This document shows, one piece after another, positions 20,616-30,379 of a stretch of 64,000 bases of DNA; the stretch's first letter is position 1, and every line of letters begins with the position of its first letter. The stretch is taken from NCBI RefSeq assembly GCF_000372725.1, contig NW_005202303.1, forward strand, positions 2,418 through 66,417, read 5' to 3'. Origin of the DNA: Emiliania huxleyi CCMP1516 (lineage: Eukaryota; Haptophyta; Isochrysidales; Noelaerhabdaceae). The notes below the pieces were generated by a model. It saw only the letters and a program-made list of their open reading frames with translations, was not told the DNA's origin and made no database searches. The translations under genes and the position numbers were made by a program.

Positions 20616-22324
20616 CTCCTCCTCCTTTCTTTCCTCTCTCCTCTCTCCTCTCTCCTCTCTCCTCCCTCTCACCGCCCCTCGCCACGCCTCTCAGGGCCGC
20701 GGCACCCGCAGCGCCGATCGACCCTACGCGCGTGGCGAGGGCACTTGCGGACTTGGCCGGCGACGAGCGCAAGCAGCGCGAGCTGCTGCAGGAGGCGAAG
20801 AACGCGCTCCGCTCTACGCCCAAGGGGCAAGGAGACTCTAGAAGCGGAAAGCGTGGACGCCTCTTCCAACTAGCGCGGGGGGGCACGGGGATTCGGCTGC
20901 ATCCCGCCGTCTTCTGCCGTCTTCCGCGGTACTCGCTGCATCCGTAGCCCGTGTATTCACGCGCTGCTCTGAAGGCACGGCGCAATACCGTCCCTCCCGC
21001 CCCCCCTGACCTCGGCGTGGCTCATGAAACAGCCTCGGGGCATTCCAGTCTCCTATCTGCCCGCGGGCCGACCCTCACAATCTCACAGCTCACAACGGGC
21101 GCGTCTCTCTTCATTCACCACGATTGGCCCCCCTGCACACTACCGCGTGGGTGGTGTTCAGTTCGCACTCCAACAGCCCTCATAACAGGCTCGAGACGCC
21201 AAAGTACCGCGTGCTCCGCTCGTGGCGGGCGGGGCCGGGCGCCCTCGACGGCGTTGTCGAGCTGAGAAGCTACCCGCCCTTCACCGTCGCGCGCAAGGGC
21301 ATGGGCGGTGCGGGCTTCGGCGCCGTCGAGACCCCCTACCCCCACGGTACCCGCACCCATCCCGTACCCCCACGGTACCCGGACTCAGGTGCGGGCTTCG
21401 GCGCCGTCGAGGGCGGCGGCGCGGGCTTCAACGCGCTCGCTTCATACCTCTTTGGGGACAACGCGGGCGTCGCTAGAAGCGGAACACCTCCCCATATCTC
21501 ATCACATCTCCCCGTATCTCCCCATATCTCGGCGAGTCTCACACGGCACACGAGACCGTGCCCCACAGGCCCTCACGGTGGCTGCTCTTGCTGCAGGCGG
21601 ACGGCGCTGCGATGGCGATGACGACGCCGGTTGGGATCGACGTGTCCGGCGGAGGCGCCGCGAGCTCGATGAGCTTCGTGCTCCCGAGGGACGCGGCGCG
21701 GGCGCCCCCGCGGCCGAACGCCGACGGCGGCGTCGCGCTCGACGAGGTGCCCGCGCGGATCGTCGCCGTCAAGGCGTTCGCCGGCGTCGTCACCGACGGC
21801 GAGGTGCGGCGGCAGCGCGATGCCCTCGAGGCGGCCATCGAGGCGGACGGAGGCACGGCGCCCGTCGAGACCCCCTACCCCCGCGGCACCCGCACCCATC
21901 CCCTAACCACACGGTACCCGAACCCAGGCACGGCGCCCGTCGAGGCGGGAGCCTTTTCGGTGCTGCAGCCTAGTTGCAACTGCGCATTCTTGTGTTCCAA
22001 GTAGCACTCGAGAGGTTCACTGTCTTCGCAGCCCCTCGTACTCACGCGGTGCTCTGAACACACTTCACAAGACCGCCTTCCCGCCCTGATGTCGGCGTAC
22101 TCGCCACGTAGGTGCTGCAGTACAATGCGCCGTACGCCATCCCGTGGCGGCGGCGCAACGAGCTGGCGATCGTGGTGAGCGAGGTGGTGGCAGAGGAGGA
22201 GGCGGCGTCAGCAGGCGAGGCGGCGGCGGGCGACGCCGAGGTTGCGCCAGCAGACGAGGCTGCGGGCGAGAGAGAGGGGCGAGAGGGCGTCTCATCGTGG
22301 TACGACACGGGGGTGCGGCTCTGA
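20054..22324 (+). CDS. SOUL-family heme-binding protein
   Basis: Eight exons rebuild in frame: 20054-20191, 20257-20525, 20695-20826, 21189-21307, 21389-21462, 21597-21852, 21928-21959, 22112-22324 (410 residues). Earlier in-frame starts exist at 19976 and 19988. The N-terminus has a hydrophobic segment (LVGIVVTLASLAVTSGVA), possibly for plastid or ER targeting, then a helical domain seen in algal/plant members (LLQKVAGDGKKIVSDVR). The SOUL domain follows: ELRSYPPFTVA, FNALASYLFGDN, MAMTTPVGIDV, DEVPARIVAVKAFAGVVTDG and VLQYNAPYAIPWRRRNE. SOUL proteins bind heme or tetrapyrroles. The C-terminus is acidic and alanine-rich. At least five of its seven introns are bounded by exon copies. Confidence 0.9.
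20536..20612 (+). repeat. (CT)n microsatellite in SOUL intron
   Basis: About 77 bp of CT directly after the GTGCCTG donor of exon 2, extending the pyrimidine tract to the acceptor at 20694. Confidence 0.9.
20827..21188 (+). repeat. F1 introner-like intron in SOUL
   Basis: Contains CTAGAAGCGGAAAGCG at about 20837 and GTATTCACGCGCTGCTCTGA at about 20953, the two signature blocks of family F1, followed by an unrelated tail. Donor GG|GCAAGG, acceptor AACAG|GCTCG. Confidence 0.6.
21308..21388 (+). repeat. SOUL intron with 24-bp exon duplicate
   Basis: The 24-bp exon segment starting GGTGCGGGCTTCGG (21307-21330) recurs at 21388-21411. The 57-bp insert begins ACCCCCTACCCCC and is homologous to the insert in the intron at 21853-21927 of the same gene. 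Confidence 0.85.
21853..21927 (+). repeat. SOUL intron with 19-bp exon duplicate
   Basis: AGGCACGGCGCCCGTCGAG stands at 21851-21869 and 21926-21944. The cut AG|GC at both gives an in-frame join. The insert is the sister of that at 21331-21387. Confidence 0.85.
21960..22111 (+). repeat. F1 introner-like intron in SOUL (last intron)
   Basis: GGTGCTGCAG at both ends (21959-21968, 22111-22120). The interior carries CGAGAGG, CGTACTCACGCGGTGCTCTG and CCGCCCTGATGTCGGCGTAC, the 3' half of F1. GT-AG splicing gives FSVLQYNAP. Confidence 0.85.
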
Positions 22325-22589
22325 GAGAGGAGAGAGGGTGAGGCGGCCGTGGGTGGTGCGCGTTCTCTCACGAGCGACGGGCCGCCTCTCTCCGTGTGTG
22401 TGCCGTCACTACCGCGTTCTTGCTCTTGGCCGTCTGGACTTGAGAGTTTACTGGTTGTGGCCGCTTTGTGGAGCTCTCTGCCGCGGCCGTGCGGAGCGGG
22501 GAGACCGGGACCGGCGCGCGGCTCTGATGTCTGAAACTCACCCCCCCCCCCCCTTCTAGAATGTGCGAGGGTATTTTTTAGTGAAGCTG

Positions 22590-23155
22590 ATGAATCGGTG
22601 GCTATGCTCGTCAACATGGTCATCAACGAGGAGGCGGAGAAGCTCGGCGGCGATGCGAGCAAGGTTCGTGGTTCCCGCGTAGTGCGTGCTCTAGTGCGCC
22701 CCAGTCCCCGCCGCTGAGCTGACAGGGCACTCGCGTCGCAGGTTATCATCGGCGGCTACAGCCAGGGCGGCACCATTGCCGCCTCGGCCGCAGTACAGCT
22801 CAAGCCTTCGTTCACGAGCACGGCCTCCCGAAAAGGCGCTGATCGCGATCGACACGCTGCCGATGGCGTTCGCGCAGGTCAACATCAACAAGCACGAGGG
22901 CGATGGGGAGCCCGCACTCGTCGACCCCAACGCCACCGCGATCAAGGTCTTCTACTTTGTGGGAGAGAAGGACAACACCTATCCCGTGGCCAACCAGGAC
23001 CAGGCGTGGGCCTCGAGGCGTGGGCGCGCTTCAAGAACGCAGGCTTCTCGGTCACGCGGCACGGCCAGCCGGGCGTCCGCCACGAGTTCGCGCTGCAGAA
23101 GGGAGGCCTCACGCAAACGGCCAAGTGGATCGCGGAGGAGTTCTTCGGCAGATGA
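22590..23155 (+). pseudogene. Alpha/beta-hydrolase (acyl-protein thioesterase/carboxylesterase type), broken or mis-assembled
   Basis: Pieces of one hydrolase in order: MLVNMVINEEAEKLGGDASK, an intron, VIIGGYSQGGTIAASAAV (nucleophile Ser in GYSQG), EKALIAIDTLPMAFAQV, VFYFVGEKDNTYPVANQDQ (acid Asp), then ARFKNAGFSVTRHG, GVRHEFALQKGG (His) and WIAEEFFGR with a stop at 23155. The full catalytic triad survives, but the frame shifts twice: once between about 22815 and 22835, and once at 23001-23030, where AGGCGTGGGCCTCG is tandemly duplicated (14 bp). The N-terminal strand and oxyanion region are missing upstream. It is either a decaying gene or a real gene with base-call errors. Confidence 0.6.
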
Positions 23156-23414
23156 TGATCACGACTCCCACCGAGCCGCGCCGCGCTGCGCGCGCGCGCG
23201 GCTCACTCGCTACCACCGACACCCGTGCGTGTCTCACTAAGAGCCACTCTCGCCAACAACACCACCCCCACCCCCACCACTCTCCGACCCTTTTCAAGAG
23301 AGGTGAAGAATCTCAAAATAAAAAAACGCTGTCTGGCCGAGTCGGCCGCGTCCCAGTCCGGCCCGCTCTAGCTGCCTACTCTCGGCTGCTACGACGCGCT
23401 CCATTCTCCGCCGC

Positions 23415-24236
23415 ATGGTCCTCGTCAAAGGCCTCGACCGAATCGACGGTAGTGTGCTGGCCGGGATGCCAGACGCGCTGTGGTCACGTCACACTGCCGA
23501 GCTGCGGCAGCGCTTTGAGAACCAAGAGCCGCCACCGCTCGGGTTTGGTGATTTCTGCGCGCGATTCGACACGGGAGAGCTCTCCACGCTCGCAATGAGG
23601 GAGCACACGGGCAGCGATATCGCGGGCGACTGCGCGGGTGTTGGTGTGGATGGCGCGGGCGGCAGCGGCGCGGGACGGGGAGGCCTGTGCGTGATTGGCC
23701 CTGCATGGACGCGCGGCGAGATAGAAAAGCCGGAGGGTGTGCGCATCATGGGCTCGTACGATGCGCTCTTCTACACCGAGGAGCAGCAGAGGCGGCTTGG
23801 GGTGGACGAGTCCGGAGCCAAGGTCGCGCGCGACCGGAGCAAGTTCTTCGCGCCCGAGGCTGCGCCAGCCGCGAGCGGCCGCTTCCCTGAGCACTGGGGG
23901 CGGCCGCCGCTCAAGCAGACGCGGGACCTGCGCCCGCTGCCCGGCGGGTACGGCATGGGGAGCGGGACGCTGGCCAAATGGGTGGCGGAGAAGATGGCGG
24001 TGGACGCGGCAGGCGGCGCGGGCAGCGGCGCCGGCGCCTCAGCCGCCCGCAGCTGGCCCGACCTGGTTGGCAGTAGCGGTGAGGCGGCGGCCGCCGCCAT
24101 CCGCGCCGCGCGGCCGGACCTGTCAGTGTCGCTGGTCGGCGTGGACGACATGATGACAATGGACTTTCGCGAGGACCGCGTCCGCATCCGCGTCAAAGAG
24201 GACGGCACCGTCGACTCTGTCCCGCAGGTCGGCTGA
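23415..24236 (+). CDS. Potato inhibitor I (I13) domain protein with novel N-terminal region
   Basis: Intronless frame, 273 residues. The C-terminal 65 residues match potato inhibitor type I serine protease inhibitors: SWPDLVGSSGEAAAAAIRA, VSLVGVDDMMTMDFREDRVR and IRVKEDGTVDSVPQVG. The reactive loop would be VGVDDMMTMDF, with P1 near the methionines or Asp, and there is no cysteine pair. The N-terminal 170 residues are not known to me but contain a conserved-looking block (EHWGRPPLKQTRDLRPLPGG then YGMGSGTLAKWVAEK) and glycine-rich linkers. No signal peptide is visible, so the inhibitor may act inside the cell. Confidence 0.8.
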   Translation: MVLVKGLDRIDGSVLAGMPDALWSRHTAELRQRFENQEPPPLGFGDFCARFDTGELSTLAMREHTGSDIAGDCAGVGVDGAGGSGAGRGGLCVIGPAWTRGEIEKPEGVRIMGSYDALFYTEEQQRRLGVDESGAKVARDRSKFFAPEAAPAASGRFPEHWGRPPLKQTRDLRPLPGGYGMGSGTLAKWVAEKMAVDAAGGAGSGAGASAARSWPDLVGSSGEAAAAAIRAARPDLSVSLVGVDDMMTMDFREDRVRIRVKEDGTVDSVPQVG

Positions 24237-24910
24237 GTCGGCCGTGCGGGGGCCTAGGAACGGGTGTGTCGGCGGCGCGTGTGGACCGTCTCAATCGGTG
24301 CCGTGCGGTGGCAGCCAATCCAACTGCCGCCTCTGGTGGTTGTGTGAAAGGCAGCAGGCACCGGCTCTCGGAGATCTAGCACTACATGTACGGGTGCGGC
24401 GTCTGTAAGGGGGTGGTGCGCAAGGGCAAGCATCTATGGGCTTATGGGTGCAACTCCTAAGGCTTATGGGTGCAACTCCTGTGCTGCGGTGCTGCGCGCG
24501 CGGATAATAGTCGTGCGCTGGCTGGCCTCTGGGTGGTCGGCTCGACCTGTAAAGCCGTAGACTCTGGAATCTCCACTCTGAGCACTGCGGTCTGTGACTG
24601 TGTTGTCGACCGACAACGAAGACACAGTGTTAGATACTGTCACGAAGAAAAATATACATTCGCGCACGCCCACCTGCACCTCGCGCGAAGCACGCGCAAC
24701 TCTTGTGATGCTCGATTGTGATGCCAGCGAGGAGCGAGCCGGCGCCCGGCGGGTCTTCTGTTAGTTCGCCGCGCGCGGCCGCCGAGCGGTGGCAGCGGTC
24801 GGGGCGCGGTGCGCAGTCGACTTCGCGGCCGCCCATCCATGCACGAGCTGCGCGTGAAACACTGCGCGAGTGCAACCACCCACGTGAAACACTGCGCCTC
24901 TCACGTGTCA
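24237..24910. other. Intergenic with a small tandem repeat
   Basis: GGCTTATGGGTGCAACTCCT occurs twice in tandem at 24438-24480. No supported gene elsewhere in the stretch. Confidence 0.6.
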
Positions 24911-26362
24911 CTAGCCCACGCGGCGGCGCGCGGCGACGGCGACCACGAGGGCGGCGGCGGCGAGCCCGACCGCGCCGAGCTGAACTCGCCGTTTCGCGAT
25001 CGCCTTTGCGACGCCTGCGATTGCCATCAGCGCGCCGCGCCGGTAGTAGCCGTGCCTTAGGCGGTAGTGCAGGCCGAGCGCGGCGAAGGCGGCGTGGTGC
25101 AGCTCGACGGCGAACCCGCGCACCTGTGACGCGTGCCGCAGCGGCACCGGGAAGCGGACGAGCAGCTTGCGCAGCTTTGCCTCGCCCTCCACTGCCGCCT
25201 CAAGAGCAAACCCGGCGCAGCTCACGCCCGTCATCTGCGCGCCGGTCGCGCCCGCCACGCCGCAGAGGCCGCGTGCGTACGCGAGGCACGAGTCGGCGTG
25301 GTCGCCTAAAAGTGCTTGCCGTCGCCCGTGAAGGGTGACATGATGGTGTTTTCCCGCGAGGGGTTGCATCACGCCGTGACGGCACCACACACACAAACTA
25401 AATGCTAGCCGACACGCGCGGCGTGCAAGCCTCAGCCCTGCTCTCTCGGAGTGCCGCTGAATCTCTCGCGCCATGGTGGAAGGGACCGCAGGTCGCAGGC
25501 GGCCTCCCTTGGGCCGGCACCCGGCTCCCCTCTACGCAGCGCAGTCGTCCGTGGCTAAGCCTGGGAGGCTCAGGCGACGCAGTCGTGCCTGCTCGAAGGC
25601 CCACGTGGCTATCTCGCGGTGTGCGTCTCGCCCGGGCCGCACGCGCACCGTTCATGTGGCCGACGACGCGCGCCTATGTGCAACCCGGCGCCGTCTGACC
25701 AAGTGCAACCCGGCGCCGTCAGCGCGATCTTTGTCATCGCTATTGGCTCGTCCCCGAACGTGCGTGCGTGCGGCTTGGTTGTGCTCTTTGTGCGGTAGTC
25801 GCCGGAGAGGCGGAGGGCGGGCGCGAGCGGGAGAGGTGGGTGAACAGAGGTGACCAGAGGTGGTCGAGAGGTGGCCGAGAGGTGGTCGAGAGGTGGTCGA
25901 GAGGTGGCCGAGAGGTGGCCAGAGGTGGTCGAGAGGTGGCCGTAGGCGCGCCTCGCTCATCGCGAGCGCATCGGTGACGGACTTTGGGAGGAGGACGCAG
26001 CAGCAGGCGCCTTTGAGACTGAGCGGTCCCACGTGCGTGCCGCACGGCGACGGCTGCACCGCCACGCCAGGAGGAAACCATGCGCGCAGCGAGGAAAGCA
26101 GCGTGCCAGCCGCGTCCGTGTGGAGCAGCACGCCCCGGCAGAGCTCGCCCGCTGTGATGGGCGCCGAGACGAGTCCGTCAGACGCGACGAGCACGCCGAT
26201 GAGCGTCTCATCCTCTGCTAGCTGCGGGAGCAGCGGGCCGAGCTCCGCGCCCGCGCAGCCGGCGAGTTTCGCAGACTCGTCGCCGGAAATCACCCGCGGC
26301 GGCGCGGCGCGGATGCTCGCGAGGGACAAGTACTTGCGTTCGCCGGAGAGGTGGAGCTCCAT
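24911..26362 (-). CDS. Unknown protein, at least two exons, C-terminal membrane segment
   Basis: The first exon (26362 to about 25960) reads MELHLSGERKYLSLASIRAA, LGPLLPQLAEDETLIGVLVA, GELCRGVLLHTDAAGTLLSS and GACCCVLLPKSVTDALAMSE, a compact alpha/beta-looking domain. An intron follows with a GAGAGGTGGTC minisatellite (25840-25945). The last exon (about 25330-24911) gives HADSCLAYARGLCGVAGATG, LRKLLVRFPVPLRHASQVRG and, before the stop, a hydrophobic segment (LGAVGLAAAALVVAVAARR) that should anchor the protein in a membrane, with basic residues behind it. The exons between 25330 and 25740 are unresolved, so these may be two genes. Family unknown. Confidence 0.45.
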
Positions 26363-26500
26363 TGTCAGCCAGTCGGCTGGAGAGCAAGCGGCTGGGGCCT
26401 GGGGCAGGAAGAAAGCCGACGGTTTGGGGAAAAATCACAAAAAAGATGAACACGAAACCTCCGTGAAGGCACAAGACCTCGCGCTTCATTCGCGAGGCAG

Positions 26501-28018
26501 ATGCTCGCGCCGCTTCTGATCGCCGGCGGCTGCGCTCTGCTGCAGCGGCCGCGGCTGCTGCAGGCGTCCGCGCCGCAGTCTCTCCGCCTCGCCGCCTCGC
26601 CGCTCGCGCAGGTCCCGGCGGCGGCGCCGGCGCCCGCAGCTGCACAGCCGCCGGCGAGCTCTGGCAAGAAGGGCAAGGGCAGGCTCAACATCCGGATAGA
26701 CGACGAGTGGTACGACCTGACCAACTGGCGCGCGGCGCACCCGGCGGGCACCCACTGGATCGACGCGTACAACAACTCCGACGCCACCGAGGTGATGTAC
26801 GCCTTCCATTCCGACAAGGTTCACCGCATCGCCACCGCCCGCCCGACCAGAGCCGCCGCACACCCGCCTCGTCGCCGGCGGACGCCTCGGCCGCCTCCGT
26901 GCCCGCCGCGCCGCCGGCCGGCGCCGCCCTCCGGCCCTCACCCTCACCCTCACCCTCCCGTGCAGGCCATCAGCATGTTCAAGCGGCTGCCAAACTCCAG
27001 GGCGCCGCCCGAGGGCATCGCGCCGCCGTCGGCGTCGACGTACGCGTTCCGCGAGCTGCGGCAGCGGCTGGTGGAGGAGGGGTGGTTCAAGATCCACCCG
27101 CTCGGCGAGCTGCAGAAGCTGGCGCCCTGGTCCGCCGTCACCGCCGCCGGCGTCTGGCTCGCGCGGAGATCCGGCTTTTGGTCTGCCTTTGCGGGCGTCG
27201 TCTGCCTCGCAATCGGCAACTCGCTCGCAGGGTGGCTGTCGCACGACTACGTGCACGGCCGGCAGCCGTTTGCGTGGGCGATGCGCGGCTTTGGGGAGCT
27301 GATCGGCGGCATGTCCACCACGTGGTGGTCCAACAAGCACAACATGCACCACGCGCTGACCAACGAGGTTGGGTACGACGAGGACATCGCCCTCGACCCC
27401 GCGCTGCACCTCTGGGCGCCCGACCCGCGGCACGACACGCTGCCGTGGCTGCGGCAGTGGCAGCACGTCTACTGGCCCCTCCCGTACTCGATCCTCTTCC
27501 TCTACTGGCGCTTCGACTCGATCCGGTACGTCCTCAAGGACAAGAAGTGGGGCGAGGCCGCGCGGCTAGCGGCGCACTGGGCGGCCTTCTCTGCGCTGGT
27601 GCCCTTCCGGCTCCTGCTCGCCTCGGTGTGGCTCTCGGGGCTCATCACGGCGACCATCGTGACGGTGACGCACCAGAGCGAGGAGATCTTCCTCGGCGAC
27701 ACGCTGCGCAAGTACGACTTCGTCGAGGCGCAGTTCCGCTCCACGCGTGACGCAAAGTGCAACAACTGGTTCTCGGACGTGCTCTGGGGCGGCATGCAGT
27801 GGCAGCTCGAGCACCACCTCTTCCCCACGATGCCGCGCTACCGCTACCCGGCGCTCTCCAAGGTGCTCGCGCAGTTTGCGTCGGAGAACGACCTCACCTA
27901 CCGCGTCACCGGCGAGTTCAAGATCATCGGCGACAACGTCGCCCTGCTCAAGAAGATCGGGCAGGGGCCGCAGCAGCCGGGCAACCCGAACTCGGAGCCC
28001 CTCTTCAAGCAGGTCTGA
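26501..28018 (+). CDS. Cytochrome b5-fused front-end fatty acid desaturase
   Basis: A reading frame open throughout (505 codons), but 26819-26965 is best read as a 147-nt in-frame intron (AAG|GTTCAC to GTGCAG|GCC), leaving about 456 residues. The N-terminus may be a targeting or anchor stretch. The b5 domain (WYDLTNWRAAHPAGTHWIDA, YAFHSDK) has HPAG in place of the usual HPGG but keeps both heme histidines. Three histidine boxes follow: HDYVH, HNMHH and QLEHH; the Q in the third box marks front-end (delta-4/5/6/8 or sphingolipid delta-8) desaturases. Membrane spans flank the boxes. These ER enzymes insert double bonds in polyunsaturated fatty acid synthesis; regioselectivity cannot be read from sequence alone. 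Confidence 0.9.
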   Translation: MLAPLLIAGGCALLQRPRLLQASAPQSLRLAASPLAQVPAAAPAPAAAQPPASSGKKGKGRLNIRIDDEWYDLTNWRAAHPAGTHWIDAYNNSDATEVMYAFHSDKVHRIATARPTRAAAHPPRRRRTPRPPPCPPRRRPAPPSGPHPHPHPPVQAISMFKRLPNSRAPPEGIAPPSASTYAFRELRQRLVEEGWFKIHPLGELQKLAPWSAVTAAGVWLARRSGFWSAFAGVVCLAIGNSLAGWLSHDYVHGRQPFAWAMRGFGELIGGMSTTWWSNKHNMHHALTNEVGYDEDIALDPALHLWAPDPRHDTLPWLRQWQHVYWPLPYSILFLYWRFDSIRYVLKDKKWGEAARLAAHWAAFSALVPFRLLLASVWLSGLITATIVTVTHQSEEIFLGDTLRKYDFVEAQFRSTRDAKCNNWFSDVLWGGMQWQLEHHLFPTMPRYRYPALSKVLAQFASENDLTYRVTGEFKIIGDNVALLKKIGQGPQQPGNPNSEPLFKQV

Positions 28019-29189
28019 GGGCGCCGCGCCACGGCACGCCGGCGCGGCCAGCCGCGCTCTCCCGCCCTCGCCGGTGGCGGGACGCGGCGCATGGTATGCG
28101 TTCGACGGTCGCCGGCCGTGGTGGAGGATGCTGTTGGGCGGGGGTGGGGGGGGATTCCCTCCTGGACTGTTGGTCTGAGTCGCATGCGATCATGCCTCAT
28201 GTGGAGACGATTCGACGCATTCTCATTGTATGAGAGCGGGCAGTCCGCTCGCCCGAGTAGCTTGTGTTAGGTCTCTATATTGTTTTTGCCGCTTCAGTAA
28301 CTACTAGGGGAGACATCTTGTCGTCGCGACTTCACCGCTGGGAAAAGTGAGACAAGTCCACACTGCACACGACCTCACAAAGAACCGACAGTGCAGCGGT
28401 CTCGGGTCTGCCACCACTGGCACTGCCAGTCGAGCAGTGCCCTGTGAATGCCTGTGTGCCGCCAGACCGGCAGACGAGTGGCGGGACGCGGCTCAAGTCT
28501 TCTCCGGTCAAGCTCAAGTGGAGCAGGCACTCTAGCTAGCGGTGCGCAGCTGGCACCCCCGCGCGCACGCCGCGGGGCTGGACGGCTGCGAGGCATGACC
28601 CGATCCGAAGACCCATGAGCCGTGGGTTGAGGCGGGGAACCCGCACTCTGTATATCGTCCGCCCGGAGACGTGCCACGTCCGCCAGAGACCAGAGGCGCA
28701 GCATGCGGTGTAGACCGGTAGAGTGCACCCGCTGTAGCTACACTCACCGCTGTGGCTACACTCACCGTCTGACCTCCAAAGCATTACGAGAGCGTCAACG
28801 CATATTCATTTGAAAGCAATAGCTTTTGTCATGTTCTGTCTGCATCTTTAGGCTCTTCCGCAGTGACGATGATCGATGATCGCCATTCTCCGCCTATCTC
28901 GCGGCGCTTTCCCAGTCTCGCGGCGCCCGCATTCGTCTTCCTACGGCACGCCAAAGTAGTGGCGGATTCTACGGAACAATCAGCAACGGACAACGGAGGA
29001 ACGCCGCGCGAGTCATGAAGTCCCGAGTAGGAGCTGAAATCGGAGCTCGCAAAAGCAAGCATAGCCCATCTTTGCCGCCAGATCCTCACCAGGTGCCCCG
29101 GGGGCCATGTAGCATCAGCTGCGTGAACGTGAGCTTCATTCGAAGCCAACGAGTGCTGCAATCTCCAATCGCTACCTCACGCGTCGCAG
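28019..29189. other. Intergenic, no gene seen
   Basis: The 3' flank of the desaturase (GC-rich, with a G run at 28138-28150) and unannotated DNA. A tandem CTGTGGCTACACTCACCG-type repeat lies at 28733-28770. Open frames here lack codon bias or recognisable motifs. Confidence 0.5.
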
Positions 29190-30331
29190 TATCCTTTTCG
29201 GTGACGGGGCTGCCGCTCTCCCTAAACGGCTCCACCTCACCGACACCGTCAGCAGCAGCATCGCCCGGCTCCGCAGGCGCTGCCGTCGAAATCGAGTCGC
29301 AATCAGACGCGGTGTCAGTGGCGTCTCTAGGCTCGCCTTCCTCGAAGCCCTTGAGGTAATCTCGCGCCGCACCCCCTCTCCTGCGACGGTCGGAGGGCGG
29401 CGGCCAGCAGGAGGACCGGCAGCGAAATCAGAACCGCGACTGCAAGGGTTGGCAAGCGCTGGAGCGGAAGAGGCTGCCTTGGCGATGGTCGGTTTGGTTG
29501 CGGCGGGAGTCTTGGCGGCCGAGGTGGGGAGGGCAGCCAGGGTGGGGAGGGCGGAAAGGGTGGTTGAGGAGGGCGCGGCGGGTCAGGTGGCTTTGACGGG
29601 GGAGCGTTCAGGTTGCGAAGGCGGAGGTTGGACAGCCGCATATCTCGTGGAAGCGACCGCATACAACTTTTGCAAAGAGCACCTCAAGCACCGCGAACGT
29701 GTCCGTAGAGGGGGCAGAGATCGATACGGAGAAGGAGCTACCGTGACGCCGCAGCGCCACCGCGCGGGGGTCGACCTCAGGCGGCAGGCGATCGCGAAGC
29801 AGCGTGGTTAGCTCCTCCAGGGACAGCGCGCTGGCCAGCTTGCGGGACTCGTGTGTGTGTGGCACGGCCTCCGAGCCTCTGAGGGCCGGCGGCATGGGTA
29901 TCACGTCAAAGGTGATCTCCATGAACCTCGCAGGCGGCGGCGGTGGAGAGAGAGGTGGCGGTGAGGGAGAAAGGCTCGGGAGGAGGAGCGGCGCCGCGAT
30001 GATAAGCATGCACACAGTTGCAACAACTGCCAGCTTCGCACCTCCGCCAGAGCCCGACGGCCGGCCGGCCAGCGACCTTCCTGCTGCTGCTGCTGCACCC
30101 TGCTCCGTCCTGACCGGTTCTTTGCCTCGGCTGGCCGAGACTCTCTCCAGCTGCCTCGGCACCATCTGTGCTTGCCGCACGCCCTTTTCAAGCCACTGCC
30201 TCTGCACATCTTTTGGCGAGAGATGTGCGCAGGCTGGATCTGAGGAGAGGCTCGCCGCCTCGACAATCTGGGCCAGCCGAAACAGCTGCTCCTCACGACT
30301 CGAACGCGTCGGCGAAGCGGGCGAAAGCATC
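29190..30331 (-). CDS. Proline-rich two-pass membrane protein
   Basis: Starts MLSPASPTRSSREEQLFRLA, a helical cytosolic part (KDVQRQWLEKGVRQAQMV), then a membrane segment (LAVVATVCMLIIAAPLLLPS) and a proline/serine stalk. A luminal domain follows (FMEITFDVIPMPPALRGSE, LEELTTLLRDRLPPEVDPRA, SVSISAPSTDTFAVLEVLFA). After a presumed splice near 29620-29660 comes a second proline-rich stalk (PPRPPQPPFPPSPPWLPSPP), a second membrane segment (LAVAVLISLPVLLLAAAL) and an acidic tail (GFEEGEPRDATDTASDCDS). Proline stalks on both sides of a small domain are common on algal surface proteins. The splice join is inferred; no family recognised. Confidence 0.5.
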
Positions 30332-30379
30332 GTGGTGGAGGGGGAGCGGGGGGGGTCGCAGAGGTTCGTTCCGCGCGAT

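Noticed and set aside
20233-20985. Minus-strand ORF of 250 residues over the SOUL gene
   Set aside because: Antisense of conserved SOUL exons and of the (CT)n tract (arginine/glutamate repeat).
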